Part shown: in pieces, positions 8,094 to 17,200 of the stretch | How positions within the stretch are numbered: position 1 is the stretch's first letter | How the letters are laid out: each line of letters starts with the position of its first letter | Source: Actinomycetospora sp. TBRC 11914 | GTDB lineage: Bacteria; Actinomycetota; Actinomycetes; Mycobacteriales; Pseudonocardiaceae | Length of the DNA stretch: 63,730 nucleotides | Assembly: GCF_012933465.1 (NCBI RefSeq) | Contig: NZ_JABBND010000026.1 | Coordinates: forward strand, 1 to 63,730 | Direction: 5' to 3' | Translations under genes and position numbers: made by a program | Notes under the pieces: model-generated | The model's input: the letters and a program-made list of their open reading frames with translations, nothing else | Told to the model about the DNA's origin: nothing | Database searches by the model: none

Positions 8094-8879
8094 TCACCAG
8101 TTGTCGAAGAGGCCCCCGCCGTCGAAGCCGCCGCCACCATCGAAGCCGCCGCCGTCCCAGCCGCCGTCGAAGCCCCCGCCGCCCCAGCCACCGTCGAACC
8201 CACCACCGTCGAACCCACCACCGCCGAACCCGCCGCCGTCGAACCCACCACCGAAGCCCGAGAAGAGCGCGTCCGCGAGCAGGACACCCCCGACCGCGCC
8301 CACACCGCCGAGCAGCATCGGCTTCCACCACGGCTCGGAGTACCAGCCGGCGGCCACCGGCCGGCCGGCGACGGTGCCGCCCGGGTAGTAGTGCGAGTTC
8401 TGCGCCGACGGGTCCGGCGAGCCGGTCACGGTCCGGCCGTCGACGTCGACACGGCGCTCCCCGGCGAGCTCGCCGGCCCGCGCCCGGTCGGAGGACGACG
8501 GCAGGTCCGGGCCGGGGTCCATCCCCATCGCGGTCCGCGCGGCCCGCACGAAGTGCAGGCCCTCGAGCGCGGTGTCGGTGACCAGCCGGTACTGCCCCGG
8601 GGTCGAGGCCGACGCGAGCTGCGAGCCGGCCGCGGTGTAGCGCTCGGAGGCGTCCGCAAGGGCCTGGCGGGAGGGCTCGTCGGTCCCGCTGAGCGAGAGC
8701 ACCTGGCCGCCGAGGCGGTCGTACCAGCGCCGCGCCTCGGCCTCGGCGTCCACGTCGGACGCGCCCGAGCCGGTCCCGCCGGCGGGCGCTCCCGCCCCGA
8801 CGGCCCGGGGCGAGCGGCGCGAGACGGCCAGCGCGATGAGTCCACCGACGACGAGGAGGAACAACAGGACGGTCAGCAC
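8094..8879 (-). CDS. Single-pass membrane protein with long Gly/Phe/Asp-rich tail
   Basis: A 261-aa protein from the GTG at 8879. It has an N-terminal transmembrane helix (VLTVLLFLLVVGGLIALAV), then a soluble helical region (about residues 50-150, EARRWYDRLGGQVLSLSGTD ...), a second hydrophobic stretch (MLLGGVGAVGGVLLADALFS) and a tail of FDGGGF/GGGFDGG repeats ending in LFDNW. The tail is disordered and could mediate assembly. The start overlaps the stop of the acetyltransferase gene by 7 bp, so the two are translationally coupled. I recognise it only as a conserved actinobacterial type of unknown function. Confidence 0.78.
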   Translation of the reverse strand: MLTVLLFLLVVGGLIALAVSRRSPRAVGAGAPAGGTGSGASDVDAEAEARRWYDRLGGQVLSLSGTDEPSRQALADASERYTAAGSQLASASTPGQYRLVTDTALEGLHFVRAARTAMGMDPGPDLPSSSDRARAGELAGERRVDVDGRTVTGSPDPSAQNSHYYPGGTVAGRPVAAGWYSEPWWKPMLLGGVGAVGGVLLADALFSGFGGGFDGGGFGGGGFDGGGFDGGWGGGGFDGGWDGGGFDGGGGFDGGGLFDNW

Positions 8880-9343
8880 ATCCCCGACGATCCCCCTGGT
8901 TCCTGAACGGCGCCTGTGGACGCCCTGAGCATCGGGACGTGCGGGATGCCGTCCTCGTCGTACTCGCCGCCGCAGACGGCGAACCCGAGGCGCTCGTAGA
9001 AGCCGCGGACCCGGACCTGGGCGCCGAGGACCACCGGCCCGGGCAGCGTCGCGAGCGCCGCCAGCACCAGCGCGGCGCCGGCCCCCGTCCCGCGCGTCGC
9101 GGGCGCGGTCACGACGCGGCCGATGCGGTGGCCCGTGCCCGGCTCGACGAGCACGCGCAGGTAGGCGGTGAGGACGCCGTCGTCGTCGCGACTGGACCAG
9201 TGGACCGCGCCCGGCTCGAGGTCCCGGCCGTCCAGTTCCGGGTACGCACACTCCTGCTCGACCACGAACACCGCGACCCGCAGGGCGAGCACCTCGTAGA
9301 CCTCGCGCGGCGTCATCTCGTCGAGGACGGCGGAGCGGATCAC
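8873..9343 (-). CDS. GNAT acetyltransferase, ElaA-like
   Basis: A 156-aa protein. The sequence carries the ElaA signature: YEVLALRVAVFVVEQECAYPELDGRDLEPGA near the start, then an acetyl-CoA loop of the R-x-x-G type (RVVTAPATRGTGAGAALV) and FYERLGFAVCGGEYDEDGIPHVPM at the end. It should transfer an acetyl group from acetyl-CoA to an amine; the substrate is unknown for the family. Translation starts at a GTG and ends inside the first codons of the Gly-rich membrane protein gene. Confidence 0.88.
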   Translation of the reverse strand: MIRSAVLDEMTPREVYEVLALRVAVFVVEQECAYPELDGRDLEPGAVHWSSRDDDGVLTAYLRVLVEPGTGHRIGRVVTAPATRGTGAGAALVLAALATLPGPVVLGAQVRVRGFYERLGFAVCGGEYDEDGIPHVPMLRASTGAVQEPGGSSGMC

Positions 9344-9426
9344 CCGGCCACGGTAGGGCGACGGGCGGTGGGACGTGGACCACCGGAGGGTGGCCCCGGC
9401 GCGCGGGCGCGGTGTATGACTGGCGT

Positions 9427-9513
9427 GTGTCGTCGTCGCGGGAGGACCTCGAGCGGTTCTGGCCGAGCCGCCGCCTCGACGCGTTCGACGAGTTCTGTCG
9501 CCGCCACGGCTGA
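9427..9513 (+). CDS. Possible 28-residue microprotein
   Basis: A very short frame with start GTG and stop TGA encodes a Trp-containing, charged helix-like peptide (EDLERFWPSRRLDAFDEF). Its composition looks more protein-like than the shadows around it, and it lies in an otherwise empty 299-bp gap between divergent genes. There is no strong ribosome site, and homologues would be needed to believe it. Confidence 0.25.
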   Translation: MSSSREDLERFWPSRRLDAFDEFCRRHG

Positions 9514-9642
9514 TCGCGCCCTCCCGCGCGCCCGTTCCGGCTCCTCCGGCCCCTCGTCGGCCGCCCGCTCCGGCGCAGCGCTCCCGGGCCCCGGTCGCCC
9601 CCGCGTGCCCGCCCGATCCACTCCGCCGAGGAGCCCTTCCCC

Positions 9643-10092
9643 ATGAGCATCACCACCGACAGGCCGGCCCCGACGACCGGGCGCACCGTGGCACTGGACC
9701 CCGTCGGCCACGGCCTCGTGGACCCCGCCGGCGGCAGCCGCGACCTCGACGCGATGCTCGACGAGGCGCGCGAGGCCGAGCGATCGGGCGCCGACACCGT
9801 CGTCGTCCCCACTGCCGAGGCCGGAGCCCCCCGGGCCCGGCACTGGCCGACGACGGCGCAGGCCCTCGCCGTCCTGCTCGCCACCACGCGGGTCGAGGTG
9901 GCGGTCCCGATCCGGGCCCGCGCCTGGGACGTCGAGGCCGTGGCGCGGTTCGCGACGAGCGCGACCGGTCTGGCCGGCGACCGCCTGGTGATCCACGTGC
10001 TCGGCGTCGGCGCCGAGACGTTCGCCCGCGCGCTGCGAGCCCGGTGGTCGGGCCGCGTCGTCGTCGGCGGGCCGCTGCCGAGCGCCGCCTGA
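9643..10092 (+). CDS. Short luciferase-like monooxygenase-fold protein
   Basis: A 149-aa protein from an ATG with an upstream GAGGAG site. The body resembles the N-terminal third of luciferase-like/SsuD FMN-dependent monooxygenases: AREAERSGADTVVVPT, then ATTRVEVAVPIRARAWDVEAVARFATSATGL, and GDRLVIHVLGVG. Full-length members are about 330-380 aa, so this protein stops before most of the barrel and the C-terminal active-site parts. It may be a stand-alone half-barrel or a decayed gene. No second half follows downstream. Enzyme activity is doubtful. Confidence 0.65.
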   Translation: MSITTDRPAPTTGRTVALDPVGHGLVDPAGGSRDLDAMLDEAREAERSGADTVVVPTAEAGAPRARHWPTTAQALAVLLATTRVEVAVPIRARAWDVEAVARFATSATGLAGDRLVIHVLGVGAETFARALRARWSGRVVVGGPLPSAA

Positions 10093-10109
10093 CGAACCAC
10101 CCCCTTCTC

Positions 10110-10125
10110 TGTGACCGCTGTCACA
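10110..10125. promoter_or_regulatory. Perfect CRP/GlxR-type site upstream of the YceI gene
   Basis: TGTGACCGCTGTCACA fits the TGTGA-N6-TCACA consensus of the CRP/GlxR family exactly. It is centred about 53 bp before the transcription start predicted from the promoter at 10136-10163, a usual place for an activator. The same bases could form a small hairpin after the short luciferase-like gene, which ends at 10092. Confidence 0.55.
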
Positions 10126-10135
10126 GACCCGATAG

Positions 10136-10191
10136 TTGAAGCTTGAAGCTTCAGTGTTAGGCTCGTCCACGACAGTCAGTTGATGCTTCAA
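10136..10191 (+). promoter_or_regulatory. yceI promoter with overlapping TTGAAGCTT palindromes
   Basis: A -35-like TTGAAG (10136-10141), a 16-base spacer and a TAGGCT -10 (10158-10163) precede the gene. TTGAAGCTTGAAGCTTCA overlaps the -35, and a related TTGATGCTTCAA lies at 10180-10191. AGTTGAAGCTTCAACT-like boxes are typical MarR-family operators in front of actinobacterial yceI genes; no marR gene is adjacent here, so the repressor would act in trans. Confidence 0.65.
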
Positions 10192-10205
10192 GCGTGGAGG
10201 ACACC

Positions 10206-10772
10206 ATGACCGAGACCACCGAGACCGCGCCGGCCCTGACGCTCGCCGGCGACTACCAGATCGACCCGGCGCACAGCCGGATCGGCTTCACCGCCCGGCA
10301 CGCCATGGTCACGAAGGTCCGGGGGCAGTTCGGGGAGTTCCGCGGCTCCGCCCGCATCGACGACGCGAACCCGGCCGGCTCGACGACCGAGATCGTCATC
10401 CAGGCCGCCAGCTTCGACTCGAGCCAGGAGCAGCGCGACGGGCACGTCCGCAGCGAGGACTTCCTCAACGTCGAGGTCTACCCGGAGATCACCTTCCGGT
10501 CGACGCAGGTCGAGAAGGCCGGCGACGACGTCTGGCGCATCACCGGCGACCTGACGATCCGCGACGTCACGGCCCCCGTCACCGTGGACTTCGAGTTCAC
10601 CGGGCTGGCGAAGGACCCGTTCGGCAACATCCGCGCCGGCTTCGAGGGCTCGACCACGATCAGCCGCAAGGACTACGGCATCACCTTCAACGCCGCGCTC
10701 GAGACCGGTGGCGTGCTGGTGAGCGAGAAGGTCGGGCTCGAGTTCGACATCTCGGCCATCAAGCAGGCCTGA
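10206..10772 (+). CDS. YceI-family lipid-binding protein
   Basis: A 188-aa protein from the ATG at 10206, 7 bases after GGAGG. It follows the YceI lipocalin-like pattern: GDYQIDPAHSRIGFTARHAM, then GQFGEFRGSARID, VRSEDFLNVEVYPEITFRST, and DYGITFNAALETGGVLVSEKVGLEFDI. The family binds polyisoprenoids or other amphiphiles in a beta-barrel. There is no signal peptide, so it is probably cytoplasmic, as are most actinobacterial versions. A MarR-type operator and a CRP/GlxR-type site precede it. Confidence 0.93.
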   Translation: MTETTETAPALTLAGDYQIDPAHSRIGFTARHAMVTKVRGQFGEFRGSARIDDANPAGSTTEIVIQAASFDSSQEQRDGHVRSEDFLNVEVYPEITFRSTQVEKAGDDVWRITGDLTIRDVTAPVTVDFEFTGLAKDPFGNIRAGFEGSTTISRKDYGITFNAALETGGVLVSEKVGLEFDISAIKQA

Positions 10773-10795
10773 GTCGGTCCCTCCCGCTAGCGTCG

Positions 10796-11704
10796 GTGAT
10801 CGTGACGAGAGCGGAGAGCACCACCCCCGACGACCGCGCACCCCGGACCGGGACGACCGCACTCGTCCTGGCCGGGGGCGGCGTCGCCGGCATCGCCTGG
10901 GAGATCGGCGTCCTGCACGGCCTGCGCGCCGCGGGCGGGAGCCTGGCGCGCGCGCTCGACGCGCCCGCCCTCGTCGTCGGGACCTCGGCGGGCTCGGTCG
11001 TCGGCACGATGGTCGCCGCGGGCGCCGACCGCGGCCCCGGCTGGGACCTCGAGGACGCCTGGGCGACGCAGCACGCGCCCAGCACCACCGAGCTCCCCCG
11101 CACCGTGGACTTCGAGGCCCTGTTCGCGAAGATGGCCGACCCCGCCCTGACGCACGACCCGCTCGCGGCCCGGCGCGCGGCCGGGGAGTTCGCGCGTGGC
11201 GTGGACCCCGACGAGGCCCCCGGGCGGGCCGCCTCGGTGTCCGCCCGGCTCCCGGTGCACGACTGGCCCCGCACCCCGCTGCGCATCACGGCCGTCGACG
11301 CGCACAGCGGCGAGGTCGCGGTCCTCGACGCCGCGAGCGCGGTGGCGCTGGACGACGCGGTGACCGCGAGCTGCGCGGTGCCCGGCATCTGGCCGGTGGT
11401 GCCGATCGGCGACCACGTCTACATGGACGGCGGCGTCGCGTCGCTCGCCCACGCGCCACTGGCCGCGGGACACGACCGCGTCGTCGTGCTCGCGCCGATG
11501 ATCGTGCCGGCCGTCGGCGGGATGCGCGGCCTCGAGGACGAGATCGCCGAGGTCCGCGGGACCGGGGCCGAGGTCGTCGTCGTGGGCCCCGACGAGGACT
11601 ACCTCGCCGGCCCGGGCGCCAACGCGCTCGACCCCGCGGTCCGGGCCGAGGCCGCCGACCTCGGCGACCGGTTCGGCCGTGCGGTGGCCGCCGCGCATCG
11701 CTGA
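10796..11704 (+). CDS. Patatin-like phospholipase/acyl hydrolase
   Basis: About 302 aa from a GTG (10796 or 10802). The patatin dyad is present: oxyanion loop LAGGGVAGIAWEIG near residue 25, nucleophile motif GTSAGS near residue 65, and the catalytic Asp in YMDGGVASLAHA near residue 215. It should hydrolyse acyl esters, perhaps phospholipids. No signal peptide is seen. It follows yceI by 23 bp and may be co-transcribed. Confidence 0.9.
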   Translation: MIVTRAESTTPDDRAPRTGTTALVLAGGGVAGIAWEIGVLHGLRAAGGSLARALDAPALVVGTSAGSVVGTMVAAGADRGPGWDLEDAWATQHAPSTTELPRTVDFEALFAKMADPALTHDPLAARRAAGEFARGVDPDEAPGRAASVSARLPVHDWPRTPLRITAVDAHSGEVAVLDAASAVALDDAVTASCAVPGIWPVVPIGDHVYMDGGVASLAHAPLAAGHDRVVVLAPMIVPAVGGMRGLEDEIAEVRGTGAEVVVVGPDEDYLAGPGANALDPAVRAEAADLGDRFGRAVAAAHR

Positions 11705-11782
11705 GCGCGGCGGGCTGGCCCCCGGGCGCGGTCCACGTCACACTGTGTCCCCACACGAACGGTGACGGGACAGGAGCAGGGC

Positions 11783-12277
11783 GTGGATTTCGACGTCTTC
11801 GTCGAGGTGCCTCGGGGCAGCCGGAACAAGTACGAGCTCGATCACTCCTCGGGCAAGTTGCGCCTCGACCGGACGCTCTTCACCGCGACCCAGTATCCGG
11901 CCGACTACGGCTTCATCGAGGACACCCTCGGCCAGGACGACGACCCGCTGGACGCCCTCGTCCTCGTCGAGGAACCCACCTTCCCGGGCTGCCTCGTCCG
12001 GAGCCGGGCGATCGGCATGTTCCGCATGACCGACGAGGCCGGCGGCGACGACAAGGTGCTCTGCGTCCCGGTGGACGACCCGCGCCTGGAGCACCTGCGC
12101 GACATCCACCACCTCGACCAGTACCACCGCATGGAGATCCAGCACTTCTTCGAGGTCTACAAGGCGCTCGAGCCCGACAAGCAGGTCGAGGGCCACGAGT
12201 GGGTCGGCCGGTCGGCGGCGGAGAAGGAGATCGAGGCGTCCTTCGAGCGGGCGAAGAAGGCGGGCTTCACGACATGA
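11783..12277 (+). CDS. ppa: Inorganic pyrophosphatase
   Basis: A 164-aa soluble family I pyrophosphatase from the GTG at 11783, behind AGGAGCAGG. The active-site residues can be seen: the EVPRGSRNKYE start, YPADYGFIEDTL, DDDPLDALVL with the metal-binding aspartates, and KVLCVPVDDPR. It hydrolyses the pyrophosphate released by acyl activation, aminoacylation and polymerisation. Its stop overlaps the next start (ATGA). Confidence 0.97.
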   Translation: MDFDVFVEVPRGSRNKYELDHSSGKLRLDRTLFTATQYPADYGFIEDTLGQDDDPLDALVLVEEPTFPGCLVRSRAIGMFRMTDEAGGDDKVLCVPVDDPRLEHLRDIHHLDQYHRMEIQHFFEVYKALEPDKQVEGHEWVGRSAAEKEIEASFERAKKAGFTT

Positions 12278-12897
12278 CGCGCGCCGGCGACCCCGACGAC
12301 CTCGGCGGACCCCTCGGGTACTCGACCGGGGACGGGCGCGTGCCCAAGCTCGTGGTCGTCGCGATCGCCTGGGCGGTGTTCGGGCTCGTCGGGCTCTTCG
12401 CCGCGCTCCTGCTGCACTCCGCGGGGTTCGCCGTCTTCGGGGTCCTCTGTGTCCTCGCCGGCGGCGGGCTCTACCTGGCCCAGCGCACCCGGGAGCAGCT
12501 CGCCTACGACGAGTCGCACCCCGAGGAGGACCCGCTCGTCCCCGAGGACCCCGACCTGGCCGAGGAGGCCGTCGAGGAGCACCGGGCGGCGGAGCAGGAG
12601 ACGCGGATGTACGCGCCGTACGACCCCGACGACGACATCCTCGACGCCGAGTTCACCGAGTACTTCGAGTACGAGCAGTCGCCCGCCGACCAGGACGACG
12701 GCACGGGGTACGACGACGAGGAGGTCGCCTACCAGCGCTTCCGCGACGACCAGCGGGCCCGGGAGTCGCAGCACTCCGAGGCGGAGCAGGACGACGAGGG
12801 CGGCGAGGACGAGGACGACGACGTCGCCCGCACCTCCCGCATCCCCGCCGGCGAGCACGACGCCGACCACGAGCCCTCCGACGGGCGCCGCCGGTGA
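12274..12897 (+). CDS. Two-helix membrane protein with acidic tail
   Basis: A 207-aa protein. Two adjacent transmembrane helices lie at about residues 25-70 (LVVVAIAWAVFGLVGLFAALLL, AVFGVLCVLAGGGLYLA). The rest is a cytosolic, strongly acidic, probably disordered tail with YEYE-, DPDDD- and EQDDEGGEDEDDD-type runs. It is coupled by 4-bp overlaps to ppa upstream and the carboxylesterase downstream. No family was recognised and the function is unknown. Confidence 0.85.
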   Translation: MTRAGDPDDLGGPLGYSTGDGRVPKLVVVAIAWAVFGLVGLFAALLLHSAGFAVFGVLCVLAGGGLYLAQRTREQLAYDESHPEEDPLVPEDPDLAEEAVEEHRAAEQETRMYAPYDPDDDILDAEFTEYFEYEQSPADQDDGTGYDDEEVAYQRFRDDQRARESQHSEAEQDDEGGEDEDDDVARTSRIPAGEHDADHEPSDGRRR

Positions 12898-14225
12898 CCT
12901 CGACGGCGCTGGAGCCGGTGGTCGTCGACACCCCGTCGGGGGCGGTGCGCGGCCGCGTGCACGCCGACGGCGACGTGGTCGAGTTCCTCGGCCTGCCCTA
13001 CGCCCGCGCCGCCCGGTTCGCGCCGCCCGAACCCGAGCCGCCGTGGGAGGGCGTGCGGGACGCCCGGACGCCGGCCCCGCAGAGCCCGCAGCTGGCGTCG
13101 CGGATGGACCAGGTGGCCGGGCCGTCCGACGCCGACGAGCTCGGCCAGGACGAGGACTGCCTGGCGGTGACGGTGCGGGCCCCGCTCGACGCGGTGCCGG
13201 GCGCCGGCCTCCCGGTGCTCGTCTGGATCCACGGCGGCGCCTACGTCATCGGCGGGGCCTCGCTGTCCTGGTACGACACCGCCCGCCTGGTCCGCGAGGG
13301 CCACGTCGTGACGGTGAGCGTCGGCTACCGGCTCGGGGTCCTCGGCTGGCTGCGCCGGGCCGGGGTGTCCCCCGGCAACCTCGGCCTGCTCGACCTGGCC
13401 GCCGCCCTGCACTGGATCCGCGACCACGTCGCCGCGTTCGGGGGTGATCCCGGGGCGGTGACGCTCGTGGGCGAGTCCGCGGGGGCGCACGCCATCGCGT
13501 GCCTGATGAGCGTGCCCCGCTACCGACCGCTCTTCGCGCGGGTGATCCTGCAGAGCGGCCAGTTCGGGCTCGGCCTCGGCACGGAGCGCACGGCGGCGCG
13601 GGTGGCCGGCTTCGTCGACGACGCCCTGCGCGAGCTCGCCGGGCCCGGGGCCGACCCGCGCACCGTCGACGTCGGGACGCTGCTGCGCGCGCAGAAGCGC
13701 ACGATGATCCGGCACGCCGGGCCGGGCGGGGTGAACTCCGCGCCGGCGTTCGCCCCGGTCGCGGGCATCGACCCGCTGGTCGGGGTGCCCGCCGGCGACC
13801 CGTGGGTGGCCGCCGCCCACTCCGGCCATCCCATGATCATCGGGACGACGGCCGACGAGACGAACACCTTCGTGCGCATCGCGCCGCCGCTGGCCGCGCT
13901 GGAGCGGCGCCTGCCGGGGCTCGTGGGCCTCGGGTCCCGGTTCCTCACGCAGCGGGTGTTCGCCGGCCCCGCGGACCGGTTGGCCACCCGGGCCGCGGCC
14001 GCGGGCACCACGGTCAGCACCTACCGGTTCTCCTGGCGCGCCCCCGACAGCGGTCTCGGCGCCTGCCACACCATCGAGCTGCCGTTCCTGTTCGGCAACC
14101 GCGCCGCGTGGCAGGACGCCCCGATGCTGGCCGGGGCGTCCTGGGACGACGACGTCGAGCCGCTCGGCCGGGCCCTGCGGCGGCACTGGTTGGGCTTCGC
14201 ATGTGAACGGATCGGGTCGTCATGA
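12894..14225 (+). CDS. Type-B carboxylesterase
   Basis: A 443-aa alpha/beta hydrolase starting at a GTG that overlaps the previous stop (GTGA). Family marks are FLGLPYARA and DEDCLAVTV early, the oxyanion region VLVWIHGGAYVIG near residue 105, the nucleophile elbow GESAGAHA near 195, the acid in TTADETNTF near 320, and the catalytic His in GACHTIELPFLFG near 390. Type-B enzymes hydrolyse carboxyl esters. There is no signal peptide. The final six codons and the stop are encoded by the left arm of the palindrome at 14201-14244. Confidence 0.92.
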   Translation: MTSTALEPVVVDTPSGAVRGRVHADGDVVEFLGLPYARAARFAPPEPEPPWEGVRDARTPAPQSPQLASRMDQVAGPSDADELGQDEDCLAVTVRAPLDAVPGAGLPVLVWIHGGAYVIGGASLSWYDTARLVREGHVVTVSVGYRLGVLGWLRRAGVSPGNLGLLDLAAALHWIRDHVAAFGGDPGAVTLVGESAGAHAIACLMSVPRYRPLFARVILQSGQFGLGLGTERTAARVAGFVDDALRELAGPGADPRTVDVGTLLRAQKRTMIRHAGPGGVNSAPAFAPVAGIDPLVGVPAGDPWVAAAHSGHPMIIGTTADETNTFVRIAPPLAALERRLPGLVGLGSRFLTQRVFAGPADRLATRAAAAGTTVSTYRFSWRAPDSGLGACHTIELPFLFGNRAAWQDAPMLAGASWDDDVEPLGRALRRHWLGFACERIGSS

Positions 14226-14244
14226 CGACCACATCCGTTCACAT
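14201..14244. terminator. Shared palindromic terminator of convergent genes (40-bp GTGAACGGAT element, copy 1)
   Basis: Arms of 22 bases with two mismatches run outward from TCA|TGA at 14222/14223. The core 14203-14242 begins GTGAACGGAT and ends ATCCGTTCAC. The carboxylesterase stop (14223-14225) and the oxidoreductase stop (14239-14241) both lie inside it. A second copy of the same 40-bp core is at 34633-34672. A bidirectional terminator is the simplest reading. Confidence 0.8.
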
Positions 14245-17200
14245 GGCTCGCAGAGCCTCCCGGTAGCGCGCCACGTTCGCGAGCTTGACCCCCTCGTAGC
14301 CCCGCACCATGTCCGGCAGGGCCGCGATCCGCACCGCCCGCTCGACCTCGCCGTCGGCGGCCATCGCGGAAAGGCGCGGCACGAGCGCCCGGTACTCCTC
14401 GACGAGGGCCCGCTCCACCCGCCGCACCTCGGCGCGGCCGAAGGGGTCGAGCGGCGTGCCGCGCAGCCGGCGCATCGCCCGCAGCGTCGAGTAGGCCGGC
14501 CGGAACCACGGCCCGAGCGTGAGCTTGTGCCGCAGCCCCATCGCCCGCAACGACGGCGGGTGCAGCTTCCACGAGATCCGGGCGTCGGCTCCGAACTCGG
14601 CCCGGACGCCGGCGGAGAACGCGGGGTCGGTCGACAGCCGCGCCACCTCGTACTCGTCCTTGTAGGCCATGAGCTTGTGCAGGCCGACCGCGACGGCCTC
14701 GGCCAGCGCGGCGGGGCCGTCCACGAGCCCGCCGACCACCGCGGCGTAGGACCGCGCGTAGGCGGCGTCCTGGTAGGCGACGAGCTCGGGCACGCGGATC
14801 CCCACGAGCCGGGCCAGCTCGGAGCCCGCGGGCGCCCCGATCGACGCGACGATCTCCGCCGCGGCCGCCGCACCCGCCGTCGTCAGCCCCGGGACCCCCG
14901 ACGGCGCCGGCCGGGTCACCTCCTCGACCAGCGCCGCGAACGCCGCCGGGTCGGCCACCGACTGCCGCCCGCGGCGGAACGCCTGGACGTTGCGCTCCAC
15001 CGCCGCGCCGTTGAGCTCGAAGGCCGCCTCGACCGCCGCCGCGGACAGCGGCAGCGCACCGAGCTGGAAGGCCGCTCCCACGAGCAGCGAGAGGGAGAAC
15101 TGGTCGTCACCGAACAGCGTCTCCGACAGCGCCCGCGCGTCGAGCACCGCGCCGACGTCGGCGCGCACCGCGGACCGGATCCGCCCGAGGACGGCGTCGA
15201 CGGGCGGGTAGGACACCGACGGGTCGACGACCTGCTCCCCGGTCGGGATCTTGGCGCTGGAGACGACGGCGACCGTCCGCTGCGGCGACGCGGCCGCCAG
15301 GTACACCGGGTCGGCCGCCACCAGGAGGTCGGCGCCCAGGTAGAGGTCGGCCTCCCCCGCGGCGGCCCGTCCCGCGACCTCGGCGTCGCCGAGCTTGACG
15401 TCGGAGACGACGGCGCCGCCCTTCTGGGCGAGCCCGGTCTGGTCGAGCCCGCGGGTCGGGCGCCCGTCGATGCGGGCCGCGGCGGCGAGCACCTGCGAGG
15501 TCGTGGTGACGCCGGTGCCGCCGATGCCGGCCAGCCGGATGACGGCCTCGTCGCGCACCGTCCGGACCGGGGTCGGGAGCGACGCGGCGTCGAGCGGCGG
15601 GACGGCGACGGTGCTCCGGGCTGCCCCGGGCTCGACGACGGTGAACGCCGGGCAGTCGCCGTCCAGGCAGGAGTAGTCCTTGTTGCAGGACGCCTGGTGG
15701 ATGCGGGTCTTGCGCCCGAACTCGGTGTCGACCGGGGTGACCGAGAGGCAGTTGGAGGTCTGCCCGCAGTCGCCGCAGCCCTCGCACACCCGCTCGTTGA
15801 TGACGACGCGGGTGGTCGGGTCGGGCAGCGTGCCGCGCTTGCGCTTGCGACGCTTCTGGGCGGCGCACTCCTGGTCGTGGACCAGCACGGTGACGCCCGG
15901 GGTGGCCGCGAGGAGCTCCTGGGCCTCGTCGATCCGGGAGCGGTCCCAGACCACCACGCCCTTGGCGAGCCGCACCCGCCGGTAGCGCGCCGTGTCCTCG
16001 GTCGTCACGATGACCCGCGCGACGCCCTCGTCGAGCAGCACCCGGACCAGCGCCGGCATCGGCAGCGCCCCGACCGCGTCCTGCCCCCCGGTCATCGCCG
16101 CGGCGCCGTTGTGGAGCAGCCGGAAGGTCATGTGCGCGCCGGCGGCGACGGCCGCGCGGATCGCGAGGCTCCCGGAGTGGTGGAAGGTGCCGTCGCCCAT
16201 GTTCTGCACCCAGTGCGACGCCTTCGCCGGGTCGGCGAACGGCTCGGTGCCCAGCCAGTGCGCGCCCTCGCCGCCCATCTGGGTCAGCCCGGTGACGCCG
16301 CCGACCTGGGACTCCGGCATCAGCATGACCATCGTGTGGCAGCCGATCCCGGCCCCGACCAGCGAGCCTTCGGGGGCCGACGTCGTCGACGTGTTGTGGG
16401 GACAGCCCGAGCAGTAGAACGGCTGGCGGTTCGCCCCCGCGATCGGCAGGTCGATGCGGGTGCGACGGCTCCGGCGGCGCGCGTCCCAGGCCTGCACCGA
16501 CGGCACGTCGCCGTGCGCCAGGAGGCGCCGCGCGAGCCCCACGGCCACCGCGTCCGGGTCGAGGTCGCCGTGCTCGGCGAAGAGCACCCCGGCGTCGTCG
16601 CGCTTGCCGTGCACCGCGGGCGCGCCCGGGCGCCCGTAGAGGCGCTCCTTGATCTGGGTCTCGAGGAACGCGCGCTTCTCCTCGACGACGACGATCTCGT
16701 CGAGGCCGTCCGCGAAGTGGTCGACGACGCCGGGCTCGAGCGGCCAGGGCATCCCGACGCGCAGCAGCCGCACGCCGCGGCGCGCGCACTCGTCGTCGTC
16801 GAGCCCCAGCGCCGCCAGGGCCTGGCGCAGGTCGAGCCAGCTCTTGCCGGCCGCGACGATCCCGACGCGGGCCGGGCCCCGCCCGACGATCGTGTCCAGC
16901 CGGTTGGCCGCGGCGTAGCGGCGGGCGAGGACCAGCCGGGCCCGGTGCAGGTCGCGCTCGAGCGGCGCGAGACGCGGGCCGAGGAGCGTGGCGTGCGGTT
17001 CGTGCCGGAACGGCGTCCCGTCGATCTCGAGATCCGGCACGACGGGCTGGATCCGGTCGGGCCCGACCGCGACGGTGCCGGAGCCGTCGGCCACCGCGGT
17101 GACCATCTTCAGCCCCACCCAGCAGCCGGAGATCCGCGAGAGGTGGACCGCGTGGCGGCCGAGGTCGAGGACGTCCGCGACGTCGGCCGGGTAGAGGACG

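Noticed and set aside
9643..10092. A frameshifted full-length luciferase-like monooxygenase
   Set aside because: No second-half homology was found in any frame after 10092; the region is the yceI promoter.
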